A stretch of 64,000 nt of DNA from Nocardia cyriacigeorgica GUH-2 (GTDB lineage Bacteria > Actinomycetota > Actinomycetes > Mycobacteriales > Mycobacteriaceae): positions 3,286,001 through 3,350,000 of the forward strand of contig NC_016887.1 of NCBI RefSeq assembly GCF_000284035.1, given 5' to 3'. This document shows, piece after piece, positions 9,421 to 18,842 of this stretch (its first letter is position 1; every line of letters begins with the position of its first letter). The notes under the pieces are model-generated. The model was not told where the DNA came from. It made no database searches and was given only the letters and a program-made list of their open reading frames with translations. The translations under genes and the position numbers were made by a program.

Positions 9421-9602
9421 ACCGGCGCGCCGCCGACGACGCGACCATCAAAGACCACGCGAACCCCTGACTGCACCGAACATGAGCGCTGCCCCACCCG
9501 TGACGCGCCGAACATCGGGTCGAGTAGTCCTCTACTCGCGCGACACCATCGCGAAAGGGCGACGATCAGGTCAGAACCACTCTCACACGACGGGACAAGG
9601 AA

Positions 9603-11249
9603 ATGGCCATCGACAGCGAGCCGCGGGCACTGGCAGCAACCGTACTAAGCGAAATCCTCTCCTACATCAAGGGTTCTCGGCCGACGCGCACCGACGGCAA
9701 AGCAACCAGCGGATATGTCTATTGCCAGATCACCCCAGGGCTCATGGTCGCGCCGGTGGATTACGCGAAACCATGGGATCCGATTGGCGGCATCCCAGGC
9801 CGTACAAGCCAGCCGCCCGAAGGCTCGACGAGCCCTCCGCCCCCAACAGGCGACACCGCCAGGCGAGCCTATAGGGCCTCGTTCTACACCGCTCAGCGGT
9901 TCAACAAACTACTCATGGTCACCAACGATGGCACTACCCAGTACTACGCCGGCGGTGGCCGAAACCTTAGTTTCCAGTACGACGGCCTACTCCAGGCGAT
10001 GGAGGCCCCGCCCGCACCTCCGCGGTCAGCCGAGGAACAGGCCCGAATCACAGCAGCGGAAGCGGTGCTGTTTGATCCTGAGACTGGCGACGACACGACG
10101 ACATACGCCCGGTATCAACGTAACCAAGCGGCATACGCCGAGGCGCGCGCAGCCAAAGCTGCGGCCGAAATCGCGATCTTGAGCGATCCCGACCGAGCCG
10201 GATCCGCACCAGTCCTGCTTCAGCCGCTCGCGGTAAAACTCAATCAAGCGTTCAATAAATGGAAGACGCAAGGCGCCGACGAAATCGAGGAAGCGTTGGC
10301 AACGCTCCAGTCTCTCGGAATACCGATGGAACAGGGCATGATCCAGCGTGCCAGAGAACTGCACGAGTCGTGGCTGGTTGACTATCCTGGCCTTTCCGGA
10401 CTTTCTGGGGCAAAAGAGCCGTACACCTATGTAGATCCCAGCCAGTGGGCTGAGATCGACGCGAACGATATCGGTTGGACAACGCTGGAGCATCAGTCAC
10501 GGACGTATACCAGCCATTTTGAGCAGCATGGATACAATCTGCATACCGGCGCATGGGGCGGCAGCAGCCAAAACACGAGTGGCACCGCTGGTGTTAGCGT
10601 CTTCGGGTTCGGGTTCTCCGGAACGTACGGAGAATGGGGCTCGCAATCTCACTCGAATTTCACTGATACAGGTAGCGACGGTACGGTGCTTCGCGACGAC
10701 GCGACGGACCTCTCGATAAGACTGGAGTACGGACTGTGCGAAATCAGACGTCCGTGGCTTGTGACCGACTTGTTCCAGATGCAGAACTGGTATCTGCGTG
10801 GTGAACGCAAGGGAGCCATCAGCTCCGGGACGGTCGACGATCAAGTCGGTAATACCGACAAGAAGCTCCCGATGATTCCCACCGCGTTCCTTGTCATCCG
10901 CAATGTACGGATCACGACGAGCAACTGGGGGTCAACCCGCGATACACTCCAGACCTACTGGCATGCCAATGGTCGGTCAGATCGCAGCGAGGGAAGCTCG
11001 GTCAGTGGAGGTGTAAGCATTCCAGTCTGGGGTCCTATATCAATTGGTGGCGGGTACTCGCATAGCGAGCAAGAATACGGCGGTGACTTCCGGGATGAAG
11101 GAGGTAACGACGTCCGCAACGATTTCGGCGCGCATTTCGAGGGCGACACATTGGTAATCAACGGCGCGCAGGTGGTCGGCCTGCTCGGAGAGATCATTCC
11201 GATGTGCCCACCGATGGATGACCCGGCCCTGGTCGACGACAATCAGTGA
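9603..11249 (+). CDS. Orphan protein, paralogue of next gene
   Basis: A 548-residue protein with no signal peptide or membrane helix and no family I recognise. Layout: N-terminal globular part (1-100), an alanine/glutamate-rich helical middle (about 140-240), then a Gly/Ser/Thr-rich beta part. That part holds two stretches that alternate small and hydrophobic residues (GVSVFGFGFSGTYGEW and GGVSIPVWGPISIGGGYSH). Blocks shared with the downstream gene are DPSQWAEIDANDIGWTTLE, LEYGLCEIRRPWL and AFLVIRNVRITTSNW, so the two are paralogues. GC content is lower than in neighbours, suggesting transfer. It ends 10 bp before the next gene, so both form an operon. A structural or toxin role is only a guess. 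Confidence 0.75.
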   Translation: MAIDSEPRALAATVLSEILSYIKGSRPTRTDGKATSGYVYCQITPGLMVAPVDYAKPWDPIGGIPGRTSQPPEGSTSPPPPTGDTARRAYRASFYTAQRFNKLLMVTNDGTTQYYAGGGRNLSFQYDGLLQAMEAPPAPPRSAEEQARITAAEAVLFDPETGDDTTTYARYQRNQAAYAEARAAKAAAEIAILSDPDRAGSAPVLLQPLAVKLNQAFNKWKTQGADEIEEALATLQSLGIPMEQGMIQRARELHESWLVDYPGLSGLSGAKEPYTYVDPSQWAEIDANDIGWTTLEHQSRTYTSHFEQHGYNLHTGAWGGSSQNTSGTAGVSVFGFGFSGTYGEWGSQSHSNFTDTGSDGTVLRDDATDLSIRLEYGLCEIRRPWLVTDLFQMQNWYLRGERKGAISSGTVDDQVGNTDKKLPMIPTAFLVIRNVRITTSNWGSTRDTLQTYWHANGRSDRSEGSSVSGGVSIPVWGPISIGGGYSHSEQEYGGDFRDEGGNDVRNDFGAHFEGDTLVINGAQVVGLLGEIIPMCPPMDDPALVDDNQ

Positions 11250-11259
11250 GGAGATCGTC

Positions 11260-12687
11260 ATGCCATCGACTATTGATGACCTCGCCGAGGCCCTGCGCCA
11301 GTTCTTTGCCACGAAGTTCCCACCGACAGGTAACGGCGGCCAAGGCAGTACGCTCCTCTACTTCGACCCGCTCGGATTCCCATTGAGTGCTTCCGAATTC
11401 TCCGGGACCGGACCAGATCACGCAGGAGACCTGCTCGCGCACCAGCGGGCTGCCGAACTCGCTGACCAAATCCCTGCAGCTAATGCCCTTACTCAAGGAA
11501 CTTACATTCCGCGAGGCGGAAGCAAGCTTTCGCGCTGGTACGCCAGCCTAGTGCGAGGCAGTGGCCGCCCACCGCCCTCCGAGGCCAGCGCGTTGGCAGC
11601 GTTCGAAGCAGCAAAGACCGAAGCCATGCAGTCTCTTTCGAATAACGAACTGGCTGTGGTATCCGCACTAGATGGGTCTACCGCTGCCACAGGCACAAAC
11701 GACAGATACTACGCCACATCTATGACGCCGGTCGATTGGTACGAAGAGACCAGCACCGTATGGCAGACATATTCCCTGGAGGCGACCGATGACCCGACTC
11801 CTGCACCGAGCGCGCCACCTTGGGTGCCGCCCAAGCCCCCGATGAGGTACCGCGTGCTCCCGATCCCGGACTGGGACCCGATCGATCCGCACTCAGGTAG
11901 AACAATTAGCGCGATAGTTGACTATGTGCGTGTTGCGACAGAATCCGAACGGCTCAGAGAACTCACCACAGGTGAGTCAAACACTCCCGATTCGATGGGT
12001 CCGTGGCACAGCGCAGCCGTCGATGAACGCGCGATTCGGGAGCTTGTCCTAACCGGGGAGCTTCCGTCGTTGACTCCAGATCGAATTGGTCTCGCAGTAT
12101 CTGAACTCACGCAGGAAACCCCACGTCGAACCCGGTTGGTGAACTCGATTCGAACCACACCTGTCGTCGACGACACGGGGTGGCGAATTATCGTTGCAGA
12201 CGACACCGTTACAGAGACGGCTCTGTTCGGGTGGAACCCGTCAGATTTCGCCGTTGCCGGTGAACGGTCGACGGTCGACGCCGTCTTGGAAGCGACAACC
12301 GCTACGGAGCCGAGTTCCAGCGACATCTCCGTCCAATTCGAATACTGTCTCGTCCGCTTTGATCGTCCGTGGTGGGACGACGTCTTTCTCAGCCGCTCCG
12401 ACTGGCAAGTCGCGGGCTATGCATCAGGGCAACTCAGCAGCGGCGGCGCAGGCCAACCGATAGACCCGTTGACCATGGTCACTGTAGGCATGCTTGTCAT
12501 TCGCAACCTGTCAATCACGGCTAGGTGGTCCAGCACCGATCTGCAATCTCTGCCCCGAAGTACAAGCATCGGGCCTTTCTGTATCGCCGCCGCATCATTC
12601 GATGGCGCTACCGGCAAGCTGACACGCAACGGTTACCAGGCCATAGCTTGGTTGTGCCAGGTGCCACCTAAGCTGCCACCGAAATAG
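11260..12687 (+). CDS. Orphan protein, paralogue of upstream gene
   Basis: A 475-residue protein starting at the ATG preceded by GAGGAG, which overlaps the upstream stop. It aligns with the preceding gene in the central and C-terminal parts: SMTPVDWYEETSTVWQTYSLE, FEYCLVRFDRPWWDD and GMLVIRNLSITARW. The glycine-rich beta segments of the first paralogue are missing here, so the two probably have different roles in one complex. A proline-rich linker (about 184-195) divides two halves. There is no signal peptide. Function unknown. A strong bidirectional terminator follows. Confidence 0.75.
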   Translation: MPSTIDDLAEALRQFFATKFPPTGNGGQGSTLLYFDPLGFPLSASEFSGTGPDHAGDLLAHQRAAELADQIPAANALTQGTYIPRGGSKLSRWYASLVRGSGRPPPSEASALAAFEAAKTEAMQSLSNNELAVVSALDGSTAATGTNDRYYATSMTPVDWYEETSTVWQTYSLEATDDPTPAPSAPPWVPPKPPMRYRVLPIPDWDPIDPHSGRTISAIVDYVRVATESERLRELTTGESNTPDSMGPWHSAAVDERAIRELVLTGELPSLTPDRIGLAVSELTQETPRRTRLVNSIRTTPVVDDTGWRIIVADDTVTETALFGWNPSDFAVAGERSTVDAVLEATTATEPSSSDISVQFEYCLVRFDRPWWDDVFLSRSDWQVAGYASGQLSSGGAGQPIDPLTMVTVGMLVIRNLSITARWSSTDLQSLPRSTSIGPFCIAAASFDGATGKLTRNGYQAIAWLCQVPPKLPPK

Positions 12688-12788
12688 AACATTGACGATA
12701 GGTACGACAATCCTCAACTCGCGCTATTTTGGATACGAATAAATAGGAAGGAACTGTTACCGCTGACGCCTCCTAGCATCGGCATCCC

Positions 12789-12827
12789 CGGATACCTCCG
12801 CGCCGTAAGGCGGCGCGGAGGTATCCG
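12789..12827. terminator. Bidirectional terminator
   Basis: A perfect 17-bp stem (CGGATACCTCCGCGCCG with its complement) and a 5-nt loop, sitting between two convergent genes. It can serve both. Confidence 0.85.
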
Positions 12828-12847
12828 AGCAGTAAAGCTCCATTCGA

Positions 12848-13330
12848 TCATTCAACTCGGTACGTCACGTAATAAGCCGATCCTTCGACCTCGGAGTACC
12901 CGAATTTGGTCTGGACGGTACCCATCTCGGTTTCGAACGCCTGCACTGAGGCTAGTAGGTCATTGCCGCTGGTATCTTCATCCCACAGCGATATGTTGAC
13001 GGCATCGGTGAACTCCACTGAGACGTTTGGCGTGAGTAGCTGGCGCCGCTGAATTTCTTGCGTATCCTTATCCGGCGGCCAGATCGAATTGTCGATGTCG
13101 CCGTCGGTGTCCGTCGTTATGAAGAGATCGTCTGGGCTCGCCGAGACCTCATCTATCGCTACGACGAGGTCGGCTATCGATTCCACTGCGTCGCCCGGAG
13201 AGATTCCGTCACTCAATTCACGTGGAAGAGTCGAGCGGAATGCGTCACCGATCACCGACCCTAGAGAGTCGAGATCGGTTCCGGAGGCTTCTTTGACGCA
13301 GTACACCCGAGTGATCGTTACGGTTGCCAT
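12848..13330 (-). CDS. Orphan 160-aa protein with C2-like C-terminal half
   Basis: The ATG at 13330 follows GAGGAGC; the frame upstream of it is not protein-like. The N-terminal half (MATVTITRVYCVKEASGTD) looks like a small beta strand-rich module. The C-terminal half (VSVEFTDAVNISLWDED, DLLASVQ, YYVTYRVE) resembles a C2-like beta sandwich with the strand-loop motif xxLWDxD..xxDLLG. Many acidic residues (TTDTDGDIDN) could bind calcium. It is divergent from the hemopexin-amidase gene and convergent with the orphan pair. With them it forms a small lower-GC cassette. The C2 assignment is tentative. Confidence 0.6.
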   Translation of the reverse strand: MATVTITRVYCVKEASGTDLDSLGSVIGDAFRSTLPRELSDGISPGDAVESIADLVVAIDEVSASPDDLFITTDTDGDIDNSIWPPDKDTQEIQRRQLLTPNVSVEFTDAVNISLWDEDTSGNDLLASVQAFETEMGTVQTKFGYSEVEGSAYYVTYRVE

Positions 13331-13592
13331 GGCTTGCTCCTCGTAAGACTGGTGGTGGCATCTGAGGCTTCCCAGCGTGACGGTGAACACGTGCAATCGC
13401 GCGAGTAGGCGGTTACTCGATTCAGGTGGGAACTCTAGCCAGCTGAATACGCTATCTGCGGCCGTTCATGTGACGCCGACCATGCTCCGCACCGAACCAC
13501 CTGCCTGACAGGTAGCGGAATACTCGTGCTGACCCTCAAAGCTGGGCGCATCCTGAGGGGTACATATCGCGCTACAACGAGCAGGAGGACCT

Positions 13593-14777
13593 ATGGGCAC
13601 CGGCGTCTATTTCCTACGATCGTCAGAGTACGTTCGGTACGACAGAGGCAACGACGCGGTTGACCATGGTTATCCCCTTGCAACCGCACCGAACTGGCCG
13701 GGACTGACCGATGTTGGTTTCGACACAGGTATCGACACAGCGCTGAATCTCGGAGCAGGTAACCTCTACTTCTTCAAAGGTGCCGAATACGTTCGGTATC
13801 GCGTAGCCAACGAGGAAGGCGTCGACTTCGGGCCAGAGCTGATCAGCCTTCATTGGCCCGGCCTGGCTGATCGAGGGTTTGCCGACAATCTTGACGCGGC
13901 GATCCTCTATGGCAATGGCTACGCATACTTCTTCAAGGGTTCGCACTATGTCAGGTACAAGGTCGGCCAGAACGAAGGCGCAGACGCCGGACCGATACCC
14001 ATTGGCGCAGAGTGGCACGGCATGGACGAGGCCGGCTTCGGCGGCGACCTGGATGCTGCCATCACATGGGGTAATGGCAGCACCTACTTCTTCAAGGGCG
14101 ATAGTTACGTTCGTTACGATCATGCTGACAACGCCGTAGCCTCAGGATATCCCCTGTTGATTGCGAACCACTGGCCTGGCATGGCTGCTGCCGGCTTCAA
14201 CGGAGGGCTGGATGCCGCCATAGATGTGATCGATCTGCGCCAACCGCTTCTCGGTGATACGGCCCAGCAACGGCCAGCCAGCATCGGTGGGCCAGCATTC
14301 GTGGACCTGCCGTGGCGGGGCGTACTTCATACCACCGAAGGCACGAATCTCTCAGGCGCGTTGGCTACCTTGGATGCGAAGAAGGCGTGGCCTCACATCA
14401 CTATCGAACCCGATACCCTCACGATCGTTCAGCACTACCCTTTCTCGCGTGGCGCGAGAGCACTCACAGATCACGGGTCACCTCAGAATGCAGCCCGCTG
14501 CATACAGATCGAGATTGTCGGATTCGCCAGTCAGACACAGGACTGGGCGCCCGAACGATTGGCATTCATCCGTGAGGTTATCCGTCAGATCGAAGACCTG
14601 GTCCCCATCCCCCGGACGTCCGGGCTCAGCTTTCTCGGCGGTGGAGACCACCCGGCGAATCGGATGTCAGTGGATAGTTGGCGGCGTTTTTCCGGCTGGT
14701 GTGGACATCAGCATGTACCGGGCAATACTCACTGGGACCCCGGCGCCCTCGATATCGATGCTCTGTTGTCCGCCTGA
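13593..14777 (+). CDS. Hemopexin-like repeat / N-acetylmuramoyl-L-alanine amidase-like fusion
   Basis: A 394-residue protein starting after GCAGGAGG. Residues 1-215 carry four hemopexin-type blades marked by YFLRSSEYVRYD, YFFKGAEYVRYR, YFFKGSHYVRYK and YFFKGDSYVRYD, each followed by a WPGL/F and DAA motif. Residues about 240-394 resemble the amidase-2/peptidoglycan-recognition fold: GVLHTTEG (His246), WPHITIEPD, NAARCIQIEIVG and GHQHVPGNTHWDPG (His374 or His380, Asp382), the pattern of zinc ligands and catalytic residues. It should bind a target through the propeller and cut the amide bond between muramic acid and L-alanine. There is no signal peptide, so release would need another route (lysis, type VII, or an injection device). 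Confidence 0.85.
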   Translation: MGTGVYFLRSSEYVRYDRGNDAVDHGYPLATAPNWPGLTDVGFDTGIDTALNLGAGNLYFFKGAEYVRYRVANEEGVDFGPELISLHWPGLADRGFADNLDAAILYGNGYAYFFKGSHYVRYKVGQNEGADAGPIPIGAEWHGMDEAGFGGDLDAAITWGNGSTYFFKGDSYVRYDHADNAVASGYPLLIANHWPGMAAAGFNGGLDAAIDVIDLRQPLLGDTAQQRPASIGGPAFVDLPWRGVLHTTEGTNLSGALATLDAKKAWPHITIEPDTLTIVQHYPFSRGARALTDHGSPQNAARCIQIEIVGFASQTQDWAPERLAFIREVIRQIEDLVPIPRTSGLSFLGGGDHPANRMSVDSWRRFSGWCGHQHVPGNTHWDPGALDIDALLSA

Positions 14778-14806
14778 CATGGTGCCTCAGGTCTGAGCAG
14801 CGCTGA

Positions 14807-15046
14807 TCAATCATGACAGCGGCCTGCTGACGGCTTCATGGCCTCACGCGGCGCCGTCGACTCGGTTGCCGAACCCTGTGCCGGTGCGGCCGAGGTGAAC
14901 TCCGCGGCGGTGTTCAGCGACGGCCACGCCTTGCGCATCGCCGCTGCCGTACGTTGCAGTAGGTCTTCGGTGATGGGTTCGATAGGTGTCCGTGGCGGCG
15001 GAAACAGCTGTCGGCTCGAGGCGAGTCGATGTGGCAATGCGTCCAT
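14807..15046 (-). CDS. Small hypothetical protein, 79 aa
   Basis: A possible gene with a GGAG site about 6 bases before the ATG. The sequence has a plausible helical core (TEDLLQRTAAAMRKAWP) and a low-complexity tail. I do not recognise it. A longer frame lies on the opposite strand, but its composition is less protein-like. Confidence 0.4.
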   Translation of the reverse strand: MDALPHRLASSRQLFPPPRTPIEPITEDLLQRTAAAMRKAWPSLNTAAEFTSAAPAQGSATESTAPREAMKPSAGRCHD

Positions 15047-15503
15047 TTTTCTCCAGGGTCAATGGAACTTTCGAGCACGTTCTGCCGGATGCATCGGTCT
15101 CGTGGATAGTCGGTGGTTGCGTTGCGGCGCGGAACGGGCACACTCGCAAAGGTTTTGGTGCGTGCGATTGCCGAGCGACCGGAACAAGGTGATCGGCTTT
15201 GCTCGCGCTGCTCGCGGACAACACAGACCAGAGCTGCAGAGGGCAGCACGTGCCAACTATGCGTTCGACGGAGGAAGAGGCTAGGTGCTGCGCGGATCGC
15301 GTCCACCGGGACGACACACAGCACACCTCGCCGGGGTGTCATATTTGCCCGCCGCTCGGCGATTGACCCGCGGCTGCCAGTTCCGCAGCCACCGGGCGGG
15401 TACGGGCGGCCCGGGCTAGTCGGCATAAGCCAGTCCAACACCCTCGCGATCGGCATTTGCGCGTTGCGCGGGGCCGACGCCGGAGCAATCTGATCGCCGG
15501 ATC
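15047..15503. other. Non-coding or decayed stretch
   Basis: About 450 bp between the small hypothetical gene and galE. Overlapping frames on both strands are arginine-rich and match no family I know. No RNA or hairpin stands out. Confidence 0.4.
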
Positions 15504-16484
15504 CTAAGTGTGCTGAGCTTGGTGGAACTGCCAGGCACTTTCGATGATGTCGGAAAGGTCGGTATGTTGCGGCTTCCAGCCCAGCTCACGGTGCGCTCGT
15601 TCACTGGAGGCGATGCAGATTGCGGGGTCGCCGGGGCGGCGGCCTTCTACCCGGACCGGGAACTCGTTTCCGGTGACTTGCCGGACTGTGTCGAGGACTT
15701 CGCGGTTGGTGAATCCTTCGCCGTTGCCGAGGTTGTAGATATCGTGGCGGCCGGGTTGGACGGCGTCGAGGGCGAGCAGGTGTGCGGCCGCGAGGTCGGT
15801 GACGTGGATGTAATCGCGGACGCACGTGCCGTCGCGAGTTTCGTAGTCGGTGCCGTACAGAGTGAATTCCGGTCGTTGGCCGCCGGCGGCTTGCAGCAGG
15901 ATCGGGATCAGGTGCGATTCGGGGTCATGGCGTTCGCCCAGGCGCACGCCCTCGGTGGTGAGTACGGCTCCTGCGGCGTTGAAGTAGCGCAATGACGTGG
16001 CGCCCAACGTGTCGGAAGCCCCACATTCGCCGGCGATGAGCTGGTCGACGGTTGCCTTGGTCGCGGCGTAGGGGTTCTTGGGCCGGACTTCGGCGGTTTC
16101 GTCGAAGGCGGTCTTGCCGTCGCCGGTGTACATCGACCCGGTGGAGGAGAAAATCAGACGCGGCACCTCGGCGGCGCGGATCGCGCGCAGCAGCGCGAGG
16201 GAGCCTTCGATGTTGTTGTGCCAGTACTTCTCGGGATTGGCGACGGATTCGGCGACCTCGATGCTGGCGGCGAAGTGCAGCACGCCGTCGAACCCGGCAT
16301 CGGGCGTGAGGATGTCGGCGGCGTAGTGGATCGACAGCCGGTGGAAGGTGGCCGCGGTGGGCAAGTTGGCTTCGTGGCCGGTGGACAGGTCGTCGATGAT
16401 CTCCACCTGGTGTCCGGCGTCGATGAGTTGGTGGGTGACGACGGATCCGATGTATCCGGCGCCGCCGGTGACGAGCAGCTTCAC
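15504..16484 (-). CDS. galE: UDP-glucose 4-epimerase (extended SDR family)
   Basis: A 326-residue NAD-dependent sugar epimerase that would interconvert UDP-glucose and UDP-galactose. Visible features are GGAGYIG (7-13) for NAD, DDLSTG after strand 2, and catalytic Tyr139 and Lys143 in NPYAATK. The SSTGSMYTG block and the C-terminal RRPGDPA, typical of GalE, are also present. Length is normal. It is the last gene of the tight minus-strand cluster, 29 bp after the methyltransferase. It may supply or modify a sugar for the cluster product rather than general galactose metabolism; that is inference from context. Confidence 0.9.
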   Translation of the reverse strand: MKLLVTGGAGYIGSVVTHQLIDAGHQVEIIDDLSTGHEANLPTAATFHRLSIHYAADILTPDAGFDGVLHFAASIEVAESVANPEKYWHNNIEGSLALLRAIRAAEVPRLIFSSTGSMYTGDGKTAFDETAEVRPKNPYAATKATVDQLIAGECGASDTLGATSLRYFNAAGAVLTTEGVRLGERHDPESHLIPILLQAAGGQRPEFTLYGTDYETRDGTCVRDYIHVTDLAAAHLLALDAVQPGRHDIYNLGNGEGFTNREVLDTVRQVTGNEFPVRVEGRRPGDPAICIASSERAHRELGWKPQHTDLSDIIESAWQFHQAQHT

Positions 16485-16513
16485 AGGGTCGAATTCCTTT
16501 CGGGGACAGTGGT

Positions 16514-17320
16514 TTATCTGACAGTGTCGGTGGCGACGATATAGCCCTTGGGGTCACGCCAGCACTGTCCGGGGTGGGCGGTGAACCAGTTGCGGATGTC
16601 GCCGGTGACCGCGTCGAGGATCGCGGCGCGGTGCGGGCTGGCGGCGTCGACGCCGCAGAAGGAGAACAGGGCCTCGGCGAACCGGATCAACGGTTCGGGG
16701 GTGTCAAAGACCAAGGCATTGTCGCACTGGTCGATACCGACGTCGCCGAACACCGTGTTCATCATCGCCGGCAGCGTCTGCGAGCTCACTTCATTGACCA
16801 GGCCCGCAGGAGGGGCGAGGCCGTGTTCGGCGGCGCGGTCGATGACCAGTTGACGAGTCCGAGCACAGGTGGTGGGGTGGTTGACACTCACCGCGACGCG
16901 GCCGCCGGGGCGGGTGATGCGCAACAGCTCTCGGAGGGCCTGGTCGGGGTCTAGCACGTGATAGAGCATGTGGCGGGCGGTGACGGCGTCGAACTCGTCG
17001 TCGGCGAATGGCAGGGCTTCGGCGTCGCCGAGGACGCCTTCAACGCCGGGGAGGGCTTCGGCAGCGGTGACCATGGCGGTGGAGTTGTCCAGGCCGACGA
17101 GGCGGCCGCGGTGTCCGTGCTTGGCCAGGTGGGCGAGGAATCGGCCGTCGCCGCAGCCGATGTCGGCGAGGTCCTCGCTGCCGGTCAGTGCGAGCGCAGT
17201 CAGGACCGTGGCGACGGGGTCGTCGGGGTGTTGGCTGTGGCGGGCGTGGGTGTCGATGCGGACCTGTAACGGGGTGGTGGTGGCGTATTCCGAGGTCAGG
17301 CTGGGTTCGGTGGTGCTCAT
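16514..17320 (-). CDS. Class I SAM-dependent methyltransferase
   Basis: A 268-residue enzyme beginning at the ATG that overlaps the stop of the amidohydrolase gene (ATGA). Motif [17 protein letters not shown] binds S-adenosylmethionine, GLDNS follows as motif II, and [16 protein letters not shown] and [12 protein letters not shown] complete the UbiE/COQ5-like Rossmann fold. The methyl acceptor is unknown. Translational coupling ties it to the amidohydrolase and cupin, so it should act on an intermediate of the same pathway. Confidence 0.88.
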   Translation of the reverse strand: MSTTEPSLTSEYATTTPLQVRIDTHARHSQHPDDPVATVLTALALTGSEDLADIGCGDGRFLAHLAKHGHRGRLVGLDNSTAMVTAAEALPGVEGVLGDAEALPFADDEFDAVTARHMLYHVLDPDQALRELLRITRPGGRVAVSVNHPTTCARTRQLVIDRAAEHGLAPPAGLVNEVSSQTLPAMMNTVFGDVGIDQCDNALVFDTPEPLIRFAEALFSFCGVDAASPHRAAILDAVTGDIRNWFTAHPGQCWRDPKGYIVATDTVR

Positions 17321-18519
17321 GTGCTGGTGTCCTCCTCGGCTTCGGGTGTCGCGTCGGGGTAGTGCGGGTGTCCGGCTGCCATGGTGAGGATCGGTGTGGT
17401 CAGCAGGTTGAGATCGCGGGTCGGGTCGCCGGGGACGGCGATCAGGTCGGCGCTGAGCCCGGCGGCGAGCGTACCGGTGAGATGCCCGATCCGGAGTGCC
17501 TCGGCGGCATGGCGGGTGGCCAGGTCGATGACCTCGGCCTGGGACAGGCCGAGGTCGAGGTAGATCGGTAGTGAGTGCGGGTAGCGACCCGGCGGGGTGT
17601 GCGGGATGCCGGCGTCGCTGCCGGGGATCAGCCGGACACCGGCGTCGAGCATGACCCGCAGGTGGTCGCGGCGAACCGGCCACGGCAGCCGCCCAGCCGC
17701 TGATCGGGCAAGGTGGTTGATGGTGGGGCACACGAGAATTCCTCGGGCTGCGATCTCGCGTACTACCCCGTGGTCGAGCTCGAATCCGTCGGTGGTCATC
17801 CAGGTGCAGTGCTCGATCGAGTCGACTCCGGCGGCGACGGCTTGCCGGATCGCGGCGGTGCCGTGTGCGTGGACGGCGACCGGGAGGCCGTGGTCGTGGG
17901 CGGCATCGACGGCCGCGCGGACTTGGGCGTCGGTGAACTGCAGCTCGTACGGCGAGCTGGCGCCACCCGTGGTGAACCCACCGCTGCCCATAATCTTGAT
18001 CCAATCCGCACCACGAGCGACGTTGGCGGACACCAGGTCCCGGATACCGGTGAGGGTGTCTACGGCGCCGCCGAGGCCGTCGCAGTGCCCGCCCGCGATG
18101 GTGAGCGGGATGGTGGCAGTCAGGACCCGCGGCCGGTCGTGGTGGCGAGTGAGGGTGTCGATGTCGGTGTAGCAGGGTGCGCCGAGGTCGCGCACCGTCG
18201 TGACGCCTGCGCCGAGGAGTTCGGCCAGCCCGGCGCGGATGGTGACGGCGACGTCGAGGTGTGTGATCGCCGGGATCGCCGCCGGCGGATGTGGGGCACC
18301 GCCGACTGCCAGGTGCACGTGCGCGTCGATGAGCCCGGGCAGCACGCTTGCTTCCGGCAGGTCGATCTGCTCGACACCGGCACCTTGCCAGTCGCCGGGT
18401 AGGTCAGACCCCGGCCCGACCCAGGCGATCTTGCTCTCGTCGACCACGACCGCGCCCGGAGCGTGAGTGGCTCCGCACCCGGTGAGCACCCTGGCGGCGG
18501 TGATGATGTGCGTGCTCAT
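17317..18519 (-). CDS. Metal-dependent amidohydrolase (imidazolonepropionase-like)
   Basis: A 400-residue cytosolic TIM-barrel hydrolase. Metal and catalytic residues are visible in order: His67-x-His69 in DAHVHL, Lys175 in WIKIMGSGG, His217/219 in AVHAHG, His237 in SIEHC and Asp302 in GSDAG. This is the set of the binuclear imidazolonepropionase/prolidase-like group, which hydrolyses cyclic amides, peptides or C-N bonds. It overlaps its neighbours on both sides by 4 bp (ATGA), so it belongs to the operon. The substrate cannot be deduced. Confidence 0.88.
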   Translation of the reverse strand: MSTHIITAARVLTGCGATHAPGAVVVDESKIAWVGPGSDLPGDWQGAGVEQIDLPEASVLPGLIDAHVHLAVGGAPHPPAAIPAITHLDVAVTIRAGLAELLGAGVTTVRDLGAPCYTDIDTLTRHHDRPRVLTATIPLTIAGGHCDGLGGAVDTLTGIRDLVSANVARGADWIKIMGSGGFTTGGASSPYELQFTDAQVRAAVDAAHDHGLPVAVHAHGTAAIRQAVAAGVDSIEHCTWMTTDGFELDHGVVREIAARGILVCPTINHLARSAAGRLPWPVRRDHLRVMLDAGVRLIPGSDAGIPHTPPGRYPHSLPIYLDLGLSQAEVIDLATRHAAEALRIGHLTGTLAAGLSADLIAVPGDPTRDLNLLTTPILTMAAGHPHYPDATPEAEEDTST

Positions 18520-18842
18520 GCTGGCCTCTGCGCGGGTGTGTGCCGGTCGGGGTCGGCGAAGATTTCGATCACGAGCGTGCCCGGCGCGACGACGGCCGCA
18601 TGCGGTTCCTGGTCGGACAGGCGGAAATACTTTCCGCCGCAGACGGTTCGATGTATGTCTCCGACAGCGAGGTCCACCTGCCCAGTGAGCACCAGTCCGA
18701 GTTGCGGGCCGTGCTGGTGGCGCGGCACGTTCGCCCCGGCGGGGAAGGACCAGAACACGACCTGGCCGTGAGGCCCGGCCAGCAGGTAGCCAGGGGTGTC
18801 GACGACAGGGAGCTTGCGCACCCAGTCCGGCCAGTCATCCAC
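18516..18842 (-). CDS. Cupin-domain protein
   Basis: A 108-residue single cupin. The metal site is suggested by RHQHGPQLGLVLTGQ (motif 1, H-x-H with a Gln in place of the usual Glu) and EPHAAVVAPG (motif 2 His). Such small cupins act as isomerases, dioxygenases or ligand sensors. It overlaps the nucleotidyltransferase upstream by 8 bp and the amidohydrolase downstream by 4 bp. A catalytic role in the cluster is likely, but the reaction is unknown. Confidence 0.8.
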   Translation of the reverse strand: MDDWPDWVRKLPVVDTPGYLLAGPHGQVVFWSFPAGANVPRHQHGPQLGLVLTGQVDLAVGDIHRTVCGGKYFRLSDQEPHAAVVAPGTLVIEIFADPDRHTPAQRPA

